Positions 13,338 to 23,533 of a stretch of 64,000 bases of DNA are shown here, piece after piece. How positions within the stretch are numbered: position 1 is the stretch's first letter; each line of letters begins with the position of its first letter. Below the pieces are notes generated by a model. The model worked only from the letters and a program-made list of their open reading frames with translations. It ran no database searches and was not told the DNA's origin. Made by a program: the position numbers and the translations under genes. The DNA is from Deltaproteobacteria bacterium HGW-Deltaproteobacteria-8 (GTDB lineage Bacteria > Desulfobacterota > Desulfovibrionia > Desulfovibrionales > Desulfovibrionaceae). The stretch covers positions 1 to 64,000 of the forward strand of contig PHAR01000002.1 in assembly GCA_002840405.1 (NCBI GenBank). Reading direction: 5' to 3'.

Positions 13338-15104
13338 CTAGCTGGCCGGGGCCTTCTGCGCGCCGTGGCGGAAGACTCCCTTGTCGTAGGCGGCCAGGAC
13401 ATCCGTCTCGCGCAGGGTGCCGATGAGCTTCTTGGTGTCCGGGTCGAGCACGGGCAGCTGCGAGTAGGGGCCGTCGCTCATGATCTGCATGGCCGTGAAC
13501 ACGCTGTCGCCGGGCATGAGCACCGCCAGTTTGGTGGTGGCCACGTCCCTGGCCGAGATGCACTCCTTCTGGATGTTCTGGCCCAGGTACGGGCGGATGT
13601 CCCGGAAGGAGATGATGCCGGTCAGTTCGCTCTGGCTGTTCAGCACATGCAGGTATGAGGCGTTCTGGTCGCGGAAGGTGTCGATGATCTGGGGCAGGGG
13701 CATGTCCTCGGAAATGGTCTCCAGCTTGTCGCCCATGTAGTCGCGGATGGGCATGGAGCGCAGTTGCGACTGGGTGGCGTCGCGCTGCAGGTCCACGCCC
13801 CGGCGCAGCAGCTTCAGGGTGTAGATATTGCCGGTCTTCAGGGCGGAGGCCACCACCGTGCTGATGATGCAGGAGGTCATCAGCGGCAGGATGATCTTGT
13901 AGTCGTTGGTCATCTCGAAAATGATGAGGATGGCCGTGATTGGGGCGTGGGTGGTGCCGGCCACCAGGGCGCCCATGGCCACCAGGGCGTAGGCTTCGGG
14001 GCCGGAGGTGATGCCGGGGAACAGGGCGTGGGCGATGCAGCCGAAGGACGCGCCGACCATGGCTCCGATGAACAGGGAAGGGGCGAAGACGCCGCCTGAG
14101 CCGCCGCTGCCGATGGTGATGGAGGTGGCCAGGATCTTGAGCAGGATCAGGGCGAAGAAGAGCCACACGGCCATCTGGTCCACGAGGGCCAGGTTGATGG
14201 CCCCGTAGCCGACGCCGAAAACCTGGGGGAAGTACAAAAGGATTGTGCCCATCATCAGGCCGCCCAGCACGGGCTTGGCCAGGGAGGGGATCTTGAGGGC
14301 GTCGAAGAGGTCCTCGGCCTTGTACAGGGTGGTGACGAAGAACACGGCCACCAGCCCGGAGGCGATGCCGAGGAAGGGATAGATGAAGTATTCCCAGATG
14401 CTGGAGATGGTGTACGCCGGGATGACAAAGGCCGGAAAATCGCCGAAGTAGTGGCGCGAGATGACCGTGGCCATGACCGAGGACAAGACCACTGGAGAGA
14501 ACGAGGTCAGCCCGAAGTCGCCCAGCAGGACCTCCAGGGCGAAGAGCACCCCGGCGATGGGGGCGTTGAAGGTGGCCGCGATGCCTGCGGCCGCGCCGCA
14601 GCCCACCAGGGTTTTCTGCTGGAAGGGGCCGACGCGCAGGAGCAGCCCAAGTGTGGAGCCCACGCCCGAGCCGATCTGGACGATGGGGCCTTCCCGGCCA
14701 ACGGAGCCGCCGGAGCCGATGCAGATTGCCGAGGCCAGGATCTTGACCAGGGCCACGCGCTTGCGGATGCGCCCGCCCTTGAGCACGATGGCCTCCATGA
14801 CCTCGGGCACGCCATGGCCCTTGGCCTCGGGCGCGCCGTACTTGACCAGCAGGCCGACGATGAGGCCGCCCAGGGCGGGCATGCCGACCACGACCCACCA
14901 CGGGAGCCCGGCGGCGAAGGTCAGGATGTCTTCGGGGTTGCCGTAGAACAACTCCTGGAAGGCCCGGATGGCGAAACGGAAGAGCACGGCCCCGTAGCCG
15001 CCGAGGATGCCGATGAGGATGGCTGGCGGCAGGATGGCCATGTGCTGGTTGGAACGCAGGCTGGTCGCCATCTGGCCCATCTTGTCGCTGAAGCTTTTCC
15101 ACAT
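13338..15104 (-). CDS. ClC-family chloride channel/transporter with C-terminal CBS pair
   Basis: GSGGSVGREGP, GAAAGIAATFNAPIAG, GSGGSGGVFAPSLF motifs and two CBS-like repeats. Confidence 0.92.
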   Translation of the reverse strand: MWKSFSDKMGQMATSLRSNQHMAILPPAILIGILGGYGAVLFRFAIRAFQELFYGNPEDILTFAAGLPWWVVVGMPALGGLIVGLLVKYGAPEAKGHGVPEVMEAIVLKGGRIRKRVALVKILASAICIGSGGSVGREGPIVQIGSGVGSTLGLLLRVGPFQQKTLVGCGAAAGIAATFNAPIAGVLFALEVLLGDFGLTSFSPVVLSSVMATVISRHYFGDFPAFVIPAYTISSIWEYFIYPFLGIASGLVAVFFVTTLYKAEDLFDALKIPSLAKPVLGGLMMGTILLYFPQVFGVGYGAINLALVDQMAVWLFFALILLKILATSITIGSGGSGGVFAPSLFIGAMVGASFGCIAHALFPGITSGPEAYALVAMGALVAGTTHAPITAILIIFEMTNDYKIILPLMTSCIISTVVASALKTGNIYTLKLLRRGVDLQRDATQSQLRSMPIRDYMGDKLETISEDMPLPQIIDTFRDQNASYLHVLNSQSELTGIISFRDIRPYLGQNIQKECISARDVATTKLAVLMPGDSVFTAMQIMSDGPYSQLPVLDPDTKKLIGTLRETDVLAAYDKGVFRHGAQKAPAS

Positions 15105-15210
15105 GGTCGTGGCCCCTTGTCCCGCGCAGCAGGCGCTGGCTGGTGGGTTTCAGCTCAAGGCGCTACGACATGTGCGTCTTGTCGGCCGCTTCGGCCGCAG
15201 GTCTTGCCGC

Positions 15211-17229
15211 CTAGCCCTTCTGGCCCACCATGCCTTCCATGATGCCGCGCAGTTGCGAGGCCAGGGCCTTCAGCTCGTCCACCTTGCGCGCGGCCTCGTC
15301 CATGCCGATGGACGCGCGCTGGGCGATGTCGTTGATGGAGGCCACGGACAAGTTGATCTCCGCGCTGGTGGCGGACTGCTGCTCCACTGCGGCGGCGATG
15401 CTACGGACCTGGTCCGTGGTGCGGTTCGCCAGGCCAACGATCTCTTTCAGGGCCTCGCCGGAGGAGCCCGCCAGCGTGGCGGTCTGCTCGATGGTGTGGA
15501 CTGTCCCGTCCACGTGCTCCACGTTGGCGCGGGTACCCTGCTGGATGTTGGAGATGGCGTCGCCCACCTCCTTGGTGGCGGTCATGGTCTTTTCGGCGAG
15601 CTTGCGCACCTCGTCGGCCACCACGGCGAAGCCGCGCCCGGCGTCCCCTGCGCGCGCTGCCTCGATGGCGGCGTTGAGCGCCAAGAGGTTGGTCTGGTCG
15701 GCGATGTCGGAAATGACGTTCATGATCTGGCCGATGGACTCGGCCTGCTTGCCCAGCCCGGCCATTTCGGCCTTGAGGGACATGGCCTGGCGCTGCACCT
15801 GCTCCACGGACTCCATGACCTGGCGCACAACGCCCTCGCCGTTTATGGCCTTCTGGGCCGCGTTGTCCGCGCCACTGGCCGCTCCGGACGCGCTCTCGGC
15901 GGCGGAGCGGATGGCGTCGCTCATTTCGGCCATGGCGGTGGACGTGTGGACCACGCGCTCGCGCTGCTCAGCCGCGCCGTCCTCCACCTCGCCGATGAGC
16001 GAGTCCAGGCGCGCGGAGCACTCGGACAGGGTCCGCACCACTTCCTCGGCGCTTTTGGCGGCCTGTGTCACGGCTTCGTGCTGGGCCAGGATGCGGCCTT
16101 CCTTCTCACGCAGTTCGGTCATGTCCGTGTACAGGCACAGCGCGCCCATGAGCTTGCCGGTGATGGGGTTGTAGAGCGGCGAGGCCACGATGTTGATCAG
16201 GCGCTTGCCGCCCTTGCGGCCGGTGAGCTCGACCTCGCGGGCGATGGTGCGCTTCTCCTTCATGGCCGTGCTCAGCACGGTCTCGCGCGTGGCGTCGCCG
16301 TAGAAGAACTGCGCCACATTCTGGCCGTAGTGGTCCTCGGGTTTGCCTTCCTGCTGGAGGATATCCACAAGGGGCTGGTTGGTTTTGACCAGGAGGCTCT
16401 CCTCGTCCACCACCACGTAGGGTGACATGATGCCGTTCAGCACCCCCTGGGTGAAGCCGAGTGAGTCTTGGACCGTCTCGGACATGGCGCACAGGTCATC
16501 GCTGACCTCGCGGAATTCGCCCTGGAACCGGCCCTCCAGACATTCGCTGAAGCGGCCTGCGGCCTGGCTGCGGGCAAACTTGCGGATGTTCTCAAGGGGC
16601 CCCAGGATCATCTTCCAGGCGCTCAGGAGCAGGGCGCACACCAGCGCGAGCATGATGCCCACCGTGGCCAGGGAGCCCTGGAAGGTCTTGGCCTCGTGGC
16701 TTGTGTACTCGGCATAGGCGGCCTTGGATCTCTTGGCCTGCTCGGCGATGAGCTTCTGGACCATGCCCTTGACTTCGCGCCACTTCTTGGTTTCCTTGGT
16801 GTTCAGGATCTCCACCGCGTCCTGGGCCTTGCCGTCCAGGGCCAGGGCCATGACCTCGGCTTTCAGGGCGTGGTCCTCATCCCACAGCGGGCCGAGCTTT
16901 TTCAGTTCGTCCAGCGCCGGGCCTTTGGCCAGGGGCAGGGACGCTTCCAGGGCCTTGCGGAACTTGGCGTCAGCGTCGTCGTGGTTTGCTTTCGCCTTCT
17001 TGTCAGCTGGGTTGAGCAGCACATTGCGCGTGGCCTGGCCGGTCTGCAGGCCCTGGGCGTACATCTCCTGGAACTGGCCGAGGAGGGCCTCATCCACATT
17101 GATGATGTCCTCGAAGGTGTTCGCGGCGCGCTGCGTGGTCAGGACGAAAAGCAGCAGGGTGATTGCGAACCCCGCCAGGGTGACGGCGGCGAGGAGGGCG
17201 AGCAGGGCTTTGATGCTAAGGCGTTTCAT
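15211..17229 (-). CDS. Methyl-accepting chemotaxis protein
   Basis: N-terminal TM/periplasmic domain, HAMP/PAS region, hairpin signature [40 protein letters not shown]. Confidence 0.93.
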   Translation of the reverse strand: MKRLSIKALLALLAAVTLAGFAITLLLFVLTTQRAANTFEDIINVDEALLGQFQEMYAQGLQTGQATRNVLLNPADKKAKANHDDADAKFRKALEASLPLAKGPALDELKKLGPLWDEDHALKAEVMALALDGKAQDAVEILNTKETKKWREVKGMVQKLIAEQAKRSKAAYAEYTSHEAKTFQGSLATVGIMLALVCALLLSAWKMILGPLENIRKFARSQAAGRFSECLEGRFQGEFREVSDDLCAMSETVQDSLGFTQGVLNGIMSPYVVVDEESLLVKTNQPLVDILQQEGKPEDHYGQNVAQFFYGDATRETVLSTAMKEKRTIAREVELTGRKGGKRLINIVASPLYNPITGKLMGALCLYTDMTELREKEGRILAQHEAVTQAAKSAEEVVRTLSECSARLDSLIGEVEDGAAEQRERVVHTSTAMAEMSDAIRSAAESASGAASGADNAAQKAINGEGVVRQVMESVEQVQRQAMSLKAEMAGLGKQAESIGQIMNVISDIADQTNLLALNAAIEAARAGDAGRGFAVVADEVRKLAEKTMTATKEVGDAISNIQQGTRANVEHVDGTVHTIEQTATLAGSSGEALKEIVGLANRTTDQVRSIAAAVEQQSATSAEINLSVASINDIAQRASIGMDEAARKVDELKALASQLRGIMEGMVGQKG

Positions 17230-17375
17230 GGAAACCTCCAGGGGGTATTCGCAAATCCGCTCGTTGTGCGAGCCAGACGGAGCTTGTGCGACGGATGATT
17301 ACCCGTAGGAGGTACATGTCGCTCGTGCCTTTGTCAAAGGCATGTGATAAAGTTTGATTGCTATCTGTCGGGCCG

Positions 17376-17930
17376 CTAGAATACGACGGCCTCAAACCAA
17401 TAGAGTTCGGTGTCCGGCTCGCGCCAGGCATTGGCGGGAAGCCCGGCCTTGCGGCAGGTCTGGGCCAGGAACTGCTCGCGGTCCCAGCCCCATTCCACAG
17501 GCACCTGGGGCAGCAGCAGGCCCTGGTTGCCGCCCCGGCGAATGATGAGCCCGTGCCGGCCGATTTCCACCAGCTGCGGGTCGGGGCAGGGCGCGAGCGG
17601 GCCCAGGATGGAGATCTCGATGGCCAGACCGTCCATCTCCGCCGGGGTCAGCGGGTTGAAGCGCGGGTCCTGGAAGGCCGCGGCCTGGGCCATGTTCCAG
17701 ACTGTCTGGTAGAGCGGCCCGTTGCCCACGAGGTTGCCGATGCAGCCGCGCAGGTGCCCGCCCAGCTTGAGGGTCACAAACGCCCCGAGCTCGCTTTGGA
17801 GCAGGTCCGTTGGCGGCTCGGGCGGCGTCACTGGCCCCCGTCCTGTGAGGTGGCTGGCGATGGCCAGGCGCACAAGCTCCTTCAGGTACTTCTGCTCGTC
17901 AGGGCTCAGGCTCAGGCGGAAGGAATCCAT
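17376..17930 (-). CDS. AMMECR1-domain protein (AmmeMemoRadiSam system protein A-like)
   Basis: GAFVTLKLGGHLRGCIGNL ... AAAFQDPRFNPLTPAE ... IEISILGPL ... GLLLPQVPVEWGWDREQFL. Confidence 0.88.
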   Translation of the reverse strand: MDSFRLSLSPDEQKYLKELVRLAIASHLTGRGPVTPPEPPTDLLQSELGAFVTLKLGGHLRGCIGNLVGNGPLYQTVWNMAQAAAFQDPRFNPLTPAEMDGLAIEISILGPLAPCPDPQLVEIGRHGLIIRRGGNQGLLLPQVPVEWGWDREQFLAQTCRKAGLPANAWREPDTELYWFEAVVF

Positions 17931-17948
17931 GGAAACCTCCGGGGGGTG

Positions 17949-18653
17949 TCAGGCGTCTTTAGGCAGAAAGCCCGGCTCCAGGCCGGGGCTGACCATGTAG
18001 GGGTGCTGCTGGCTGCCGCAGCAGGCGGGGCTGGCGCCCTGGACGTGGACGTGGCGGCCCTCGATGGACAGCTGGCCTTGCGCCAGCCAGGACAGCGCCT
18101 GGGGGTAGATGCAGTGCTCCAGCTTCAGGATGCGCGCGGCCAGGGGTTGGGCCTCCTCGCCGGGGAAGGCGGGCACAACAGCCTGGATGATGACCGGGCC
18201 GTGGTCCATGATCTCGTCCACGAAGTGCACGGTGCATCCGGCCAGGCGCACGCCGTACTTGGCCGCGTCCGCCGCACCATGGGTGCCGGGGAAGCTGGGC
18301 AGCAGCGCCGGGTGGATGTTCAGCACCGCCTGGGGGAAGGCGCGCAGGAACTCCGGGGTCAGCATGCGCATGAAGCCGGCCAGCACCACCGCGCCCGTTC
18401 CGGCGCGCACGCCGTGTGTGTTGATGACGTTGACCATCTCCTGGTCAAAGGCCTCGCGCGAGGCGAAGTCTGTGTGCGACAGGACGCGGGTTGGGATATC
18501 GAGCTTCTCGGCGCGTTTCAGGCCCAGTGCGTCGGGCTTGTTGGACAAAACCACGCGGACCTCGGCCTTGAGGCTCCCCGCTTCGATTTTGTCCAGGATG
18601 GACTGCAGGTTGGAACCGCTGCCAGAGACGAGCACGGCCAGGGGAAAGGGCAT
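17949..18653 (-). CDS. purN: Phosphoribosylglycinamide formyltransferase
   Basis: PLAVLVSGSGSNLQSILD ... NIHPALLPSFPGTHGAADAAKYGVRLAGCTVHFVDEIMDHGPVI. Confidence 0.95.
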   Translation of the reverse strand: MPFPLAVLVSGSGSNLQSILDKIEAGSLKAEVRVVLSNKPDALGLKRAEKLDIPTRVLSHTDFASREAFDQEMVNVINTHGVRAGTGAVVLAGFMRMLTPEFLRAFPQAVLNIHPALLPSFPGTHGAADAAKYGVRLAGCTVHFVDEIMDHGPVIIQAVVPAFPGEEAQPLAARILKLEHCIYPQALSWLAQGQLSIEGRHVHVQGASPACCGSQQHPYMVSPGLEPGFLPKDA

Positions 18654-18768
18654 TTGGTACTCCGCTTGGTGGCTTGGCCGCGCCAGGTTGTCGTCCGCGC
18701 GGCCTCGTGTTTGTCTAGCCTCTTTTGCCGCAGAAGGGAACCGCCGGGAACACCCGTGAGGCTTGCGC

Positions 18769-18797
18769 TTGTCAACCGAACCACGAGTGCTTATATT
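18769..18797 (+). promoter_or_regulatory. sigma70-like promoter (TTGTCA-N17-TATATT)
   Basis: TTGTCA 18769-18774, TATATT 18792-18797, upstream of the 18854 CDS. Confidence 0.55.
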
Positions 18798-18853
18798 CCT
18801 AACCAGCAGCGGGGGTATTTCACCTTAAACGCCCAACATCGCAGAGGAGTTTT

Positions 18854-20032
18854 ATGTCGATTGCGTTCCGTGCCCGCCACCTGAGCGGGATGGTTTTCTT
18901 TTTGCTCGTCTCCCTCGCCGTGTTTCTGCCCGGCCAGGCCCTGTGCGCGACCCTGCCGCAACCCGTGGAGCAGAGTCTGGGCGCGCTGCTTGACTTGAGC
19001 CTGAAGCGCAATGCCGAGATCCAGCCGCAGAGCTTCCAGAGCCTGCTGGATTACGTGTCCCAGGCCAAGGGCGACGCCCGCGACCTGGTCCCGGCGCGCC
19101 GCTTCGACGCCAATGGAACCGTTCTGCGCGTGACCATGAAGACCTCGCTCTCCAGGCTCATGAGCTACTGCTACAATCCGGCCATTCCGAGCTATCTGCT
19201 GTTTCCCAGCGTGTTGCGCCTGGGCGGCTGGTACAAGGGCAGCGACATCGTGGACAAGGACCGCAAGCCCTGGCTGCACCTGGGCAAGCTGGACAAGCCC
19301 GAGGCCTTGTGGGGCACGGAGTATGAGGTCAACGCGCCGGACTCCTTTGGCGGCGGCTACTACCGCTATGACCTGAACCGGCTCATCATCCTGACCAAGG
19401 TGAACGGCAAGAACGCGCTCATCTCGGTCAGCAAGCAGAAGGACAAGTCCAGCGTGGGCAAAAAGGCCGTCATCCTCGACGACGGCGACTGGAACTACTT
19501 CTATTCCGGCATCAACGGCCTGAACAAGGGCCTCATCGGCTGGGCCGACACCTACATGTATGATTCGGCCTCGGTGCAGGTCTTCATCGAGGACGGCCCG
19601 AACCAGACGTCCTTCATGCTCTTCAAGTGGCTTCGCGCCGGCTGGATGGGCCAGAACTTCGTTCAGAAGGACCACATCAACGATGGGGCCACCCGCTACG
19701 CCAAGGCCTTCAAGAAGATCGTTGAGTCTGATCGCCTGCCCGATCCGGACGAACTGGCCCAGCGCGTGCGCGAGCTTTCGACCATGAGCGAGGCCGAGCT
19801 GGACCACAAGATCGCGGCCTATGCCGTGGCCATCGAGAACATCGCCAAGACCTCCCCGGCCATGGACAAGAGCGAGTTCCAGAAGGTGGTGGAGGGCGGC
19901 AAGTACGCCAAGATCATGAACCGCGAGGAGCGCCTGAGCGCCATCCTGGTGGAGTACCTGAAGAGCCGTCTGGGCAAGAACCCGCTGGTGGACTTCCCGG
20001 TCGCGCCGAGCGTGCGCCACAAGGCCGGGTAG
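18854..20032 (+). CDS. Exported protein of unknown function (392 aa)
   Basis: Signal peptide (MVFFLLVSLAVFLPGQALCA), good SD, long ORF in normal codon style; no family recognised. Confidence 0.8.
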   Translation: MSIAFRARHLSGMVFFLLVSLAVFLPGQALCATLPQPVEQSLGALLDLSLKRNAEIQPQSFQSLLDYVSQAKGDARDLVPARRFDANGTVLRVTMKTSLSRLMSYCYNPAIPSYLLFPSVLRLGGWYKGSDIVDKDRKPWLHLGKLDKPEALWGTEYEVNAPDSFGGGYYRYDLNRLIILTKVNGKNALISVSKQKDKSSVGKKAVILDDGDWNYFYSGINGLNKGLIGWADTYMYDSASVQVFIEDGPNQTSFMLFKWLRAGWMGQNFVQKDHINDGATRYAKAFKKIVESDRLPDPDELAQRVRELSTMSEAELDHKIAAYAVAIENIAKTSPAMDKSEFQKVVEGGKYAKIMNREERLSAILVEYLKSRLGKNPLVDFPVAPSVRHKAG

Positions 20033-20044
20033 GGGAGAACCTCC

Positions 20045-20284
20045 ATGTTGCTGCCGGAATCCGACGCCAAGTTCAAGTACTGCCCGCTTCTGAAGACGCG
20101 CGACGACAAGATGAAGTTCTGCCTGGGCTCCATGTGCATGCTCTGGCGACACGCCGAGGCCGACAAGACCGGCTCCGATGACCTGGGCTTTTGCGGCGCT
20201 GCCGGGCCGGTGGTCATGCTTGCCGCGCTTTCCGGCGGCGACGAGACCGCGCCCAAGCCGCACCTCTTCGGCGAGGACGACTAG
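20045..20284 (+). CDS. Small cysteine-containing protein of unknown function
   Basis: 79-aa ORF closely following the exported protein; KYCPLLKTRDDKMKFCLGSMCMLWR. Confidence 0.6.
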   Translation: MLLPESDAKFKYCPLLKTRDDKMKFCLGSMCMLWRHAEADKTGSDDLGFCGAAGPVVMLAALSGGDETAPKPHLFGEDD

Positions 20285-20289
20285 CCCGC

Positions 20290-21222
20290 ATGCGCGGCCC
20301 AGCCTCGGCCAGACCCCAGACCGCCCAGCCCCTGGCCGGGTGCGCGCGCCTGCTGGCCACCTGCCCGGACCGCTCGGGCATCGTGGCCGCGGTCAGCGGC
20401 TTTCTGCACCAGCGCGGCGTCAACATCATCCACTCCGACCAGCACTCCACCGACCCCGAGGGCGGGCGCTTCTTCATGCGCCAGGAGTTTTTCCTGCCCG
20501 GACTGGAAGGCGGCCTCGATGACCTGGCGCGCGACTTCGGCCGCGAGGTGGCCGAGCGCTACCAGATGAACTGGAGCGTGGTGCTCTCCGGCCGCAAGAA
20601 ACGCGTGGCCGTGCTTGTCTCCAGGCTGGACCACGCCCTCATGGACCTGCTTTGGCGGGTGGGGCGCGGCGAGCTGCACGCGGATGTGCCCATCGTCATC
20701 AGCAACCACCCGGACCTCAGGCCCGCCGTGGAGTCCTTTGGCGTGCGCTTCGAGCACGTGCATGTTCCCGAAGCGCATGACGCCCCGCGCAGCCGCACCC
20801 TCACCGTGCCGGAAGAAAAGATGCTGGCCCTGCTGGACGGCCTGCCGGACGGCCCGGTGGATCTGGTTGTGCTGGCGCGCTACATGCGCATCCTCTCGCC
20901 CGCCTTCGTCAAGCGCTTCCCGCAGCGCATCATCAACATCCACCACTCCTTCCTGCCCGCCTTCGAGGGCGCGGACCCCTACCGCCGCGCCGTGGAGCGC
21001 GGGGTCAAGCTCATCGGGGCCACCGCTCACTACGTCACCGGCAGGCTCGACAAGGGACCCATCATCGAGCAGGACGTCATCCGCGTGTCCCACCGGCACC
21101 GCCTGGACGAACTGAAGATCCTGGGCCGCGACATCGAACGCCAGGTGCTCTCCCGCGCCGTGCGCTGGCACCTGGAAGACCGCGTGCTGGTCGACGGCAA
21201 CAAGACCATCGTGTTTGCGTAA
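20290..21222 (+). CDS. purU: Formyltetrahydrofolate deformylase
   Basis: N-terminal ACT domain (CPDRSGIVAAVSGFLHQRGVNIIHSDQHS) plus formyltransferase-like domain (RIINIHHSFLPAFEGADPYRRAVERGVKLIGATAHYVT). Confidence 0.94.
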   Translation: MRGPASARPQTAQPLAGCARLLATCPDRSGIVAAVSGFLHQRGVNIIHSDQHSTDPEGGRFFMRQEFFLPGLEGGLDDLARDFGREVAERYQMNWSVVLSGRKKRVAVLVSRLDHALMDLLWRVGRGELHADVPIVISNHPDLRPAVESFGVRFEHVHVPEAHDAPRSRTLTVPEEKMLALLDGLPDGPVDLVVLARYMRILSPAFVKRFPQRIINIHHSFLPAFEGADPYRRAVERGVKLIGATAHYVTGRLDKGPIIEQDVIRVSHRHRLDELKILGRDIERQVLSRAVRWHLEDRVLVDGNKTIVFA

Positions 21223-21237
21223 GGCCCGGAGGGCAGA

Positions 21238-21278
21238 GCCTCCGGCGGCCAAAGGGCCTGAGGCCCTTTGGAATCCCC
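21238..21278 (+). repeat. REP-like palindromic element, copy 1
   Basis: GCCTCCGGCGGCCAAAGGGCCTGAGGCCCTTTGGAATCCCC. Confidence 0.55.
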
Positions 21279-21459
21279 ATTGGTCTGGGCCGTGGTGGAC
21301 TGGGCTGGCGAGTCGGCTAGGCTCTGGCAATAGCGCGCGGTTGCTCCCTTCGGGAGTTACAAGGGGGTTGCAACCAGGTCCCAGGCTGCGGAGTACCCTT
21401 TTCCGTCTCCCTGCTGCGTTGCCGAGATTTCTCGAAGAGTCTCCCGTGGCTCACCCAAA

Positions 21460-21504
21460 GCCGAAAGGGCTGTTTCAGGTTCCTCCTGAAACAGCCCTTT
21501 CGGC
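21460..21504. terminator. Bidirectional hairpin terminator
   Basis: Perfect 20-bp stem gccgaaagggctgtttcagg / cctgaaacagccctttcggc with a 5-nt loop between convergent genes. Confidence 0.8.
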
Positions 21505-21541
21505 GCAATGGGGGGGGCTGGGGGGCCTCAGGCCCCACAGC

Positions 21542-21576
21542 GGAGTCCAGGGGCAGCGCCCCTGGCCGCCGGAGGC
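21542..21576 (-). repeat. REP-like palindromic element, copy 2 (inverted)
   Basis: GGAGTCCAGGGGCAGCGCCCCTGGCCGCCGGAGGC; its reverse complement shares GCCTCCGGCGGCCA-[hairpin]-TGGAxTCC with copy 1. Confidence 0.55.
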
Positions 21577-21584
21577 CGTTGCCT

Positions 21585-23162
21585 TCAGGACTGGGCCGGC
21601 TCTGGCTGCACCGCGCCGGGTGGCACGGGCGCGGCGTTTTGCTGCTGGAGCACGCCGTACTTGGACAAAAGTTCTGTGAGCTTGGCCTTGACGTTCTGCG
21701 TGGTGCGCGCCACCTGGGCCAGGTCGATGACCACCAGGAAGTCGCGGCGCAGGGGGGCCTTGTCCCACAGGGCGATCACGATGTTCTGCAAGGGCTCCTC
21801 GAACTGCAGCAGCTTCACCAGCGCGGCCAGTTGTTGCGGGTTCTTGGTTTTGAAGAGCAGCATGTCCGGGCGTGTGGGGTCCTGGGTCCAGACCTGGCTT
21901 TTGCGGATGCGCGAGAGTCCTTTCGAGGCCAGGGCGTCCACGGCGGGCACCGGGGTTCTGCGCGCGGACACGCTGCGCACGCTCACCTTGGCCCCCTCGT
22001 CGCGGGCCTTTTCGCGCAGCAGGCCCACGAAGGCGCTTTCCATGAGGTAGAACAGCACGCGCTCCAGTGACTCGATGGACAGGCCCTGGGACAGGGAGCG
22101 CACAGCCTCGATCTCATCGGAGCGAAGCGAGGCCAGGGCCGTCAGGAAATGTTCGCGGGCCTGGCTCAGGACCAGGATGGCGCCCAGGGCCAAAGCCACG
22201 GCCTGTTCCATGAGGAAGGGCAGGGGGTGCTTCTCCTGCGGGGGCTCCCCGCTCGCGCGGGACTGCATGGCGCGGTACAGGCTTGCGGACACTGGGTCCA
22301 TGCAGACGATGAGGGCGGCGCTCTCCAGGTGTTCCAGCAAGAGGTCGCCGGGCAGGAAGGACAGCCCTTTGAGCAGGCAGGCCTGGACCATTTTGCGCAC
22401 GGCCTGGGCCTCTTCGCCTTCGGCGCTGGCGGTCTCGAACGCGGTCTGCACGCGGGTCTTGGCGATTTCGCCGGGGCTGTCATGCAGGGTGGCCAGCACG
22501 TCGTCGAACAGGAAGCGGATGAGGACCTGCTGGCCGTCCTTGGAGAGCAGGAACTTGCCCGCGCCGGTGAGCTGCCCGTAGCCCTCGGCAATGTGCTGGG
22601 CGATGAAGCGCTCCACGAATTCGCTCCAGAAGCTCTGGTCCAGCTCGTGGGTCTTGATGAGGTCGGCGAACTGCGAGAGCCCTGGCGCGCCGAAGTGGCG
22701 CATGATGAGCTCCTCGTAGTTGTCCGTGGTCAGCCCCATGGCGAAGACCATGCCCTGCACGCTTTTCACAAGCAGGGACTCGGTGTTGCGCAAGAGCGCC
22801 GTGGTCTGGTCCACGGAGGCCGCGTCTCCGGCGGCCTGCTCCTTGTCCAGACGGTTCAGGAGTACCGGGAAGTTCCCGGCCAGCTTGCGCAGAAAGGCGT
22901 CGGCCGGGTGGTCGGTGCGGCGGCAGAGGGTGTTGATGATGCTCTGCTGCTGGGATTCCAGCATGGGGTATTCGCTGATGCCCCCGCTGTTGATCCGGAT
23001 GAAGGCCAGCAAGAGCTCGCGTTCCAGCGCCTCGCGCACGGTGCTGCGCTCCTTGAGCGGGCGCAGGGTGGCGAAATAGGCTTCCAGGCGCTCAGGCCAC
23101 TTGGGTCTGCTCCCGGCGCTCTGGAGCGGGGTAGCGGTCTGCTCAACGTGCTGCTGTTCCAA
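21585..23162 (-). CDS. Protein of unknown function (525 aa)
   Basis: Long ORF consistent with host codon usage; largely helical sequence; no family recognised. Confidence 0.75.
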   Translation of the reverse strand: MEQQHVEQTATPLQSAGSRPKWPERLEAYFATLRPLKERSTVREALERELLLAFIRINSGGISEYPMLESQQQSIINTLCRRTDHPADAFLRKLAGNFPVLLNRLDKEQAAGDAASVDQTTALLRNTESLLVKSVQGMVFAMGLTTDNYEELIMRHFGAPGLSQFADLIKTHELDQSFWSEFVERFIAQHIAEGYGQLTGAGKFLLSKDGQQVLIRFLFDDVLATLHDSPGEIAKTRVQTAFETASAEGEEAQAVRKMVQACLLKGLSFLPGDLLLEHLESAALIVCMDPVSASLYRAMQSRASGEPPQEKHPLPFLMEQAVALALGAILVLSQAREHFLTALASLRSDEIEAVRSLSQGLSIESLERVLFYLMESAFVGLLREKARDEGAKVSVRSVSARRTPVPAVDALASKGLSRIRKSQVWTQDPTRPDMLLFKTKNPQQLAALVKLLQFEEPLQNIVIALWDKAPLRRDFLVVIDLAQVARTTQNVKAKLTELLSKYGVLQQQNAAPVPPGAVQPEPAQS

Positions 23163-23533
23163 ATATGCCTTCCCGGCTGAGTGCGCTGTGAACCCTCAAC
23201 AACCTGATTGGCTATTCCTTCGGCTGATTTCTCCAAAAAATCAAGAGGCCGGGCCAATTTTCCCGTGCGCACGTTCCGGGATTGCCGTCCTGTTTGCCCA
23301 AGCCAAACCTGGCCGTGCGGGCCTCGTCCTGTCCAGGGGCTGGGGTTCCTGCCCGCGGGCCGTGTGGACCTCCGCCCATGCCTGCTGCGCAGGCCTGACT
23401 TCTGTATGCCCAATTCAGGCAAAAGCAAATCGGCAGCCTGCGCGGGGCGGGCGTTGCAATTTCTGGCGGACAGGCTACAAATCAGAACAGGGCTGCGGGG
23501 TGATCTGCCGCGCGCCGGGCAGGGGGCCAATGC

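Noticed and set aside
12796-15102. 768-aa minus-strand ORF overlapping hemC and the ClC gene
   Set aside because: Frame-shifted shadow of the ClC coding sequence, rich in H/R/P/G; no domain signature.
17348-17372. Exact sigma28 -35 box TAAAGTTT
   Set aside because: The -10 at the right spacing (GTCGGGCC) does not match and the orientation points at no plus-strand gene.
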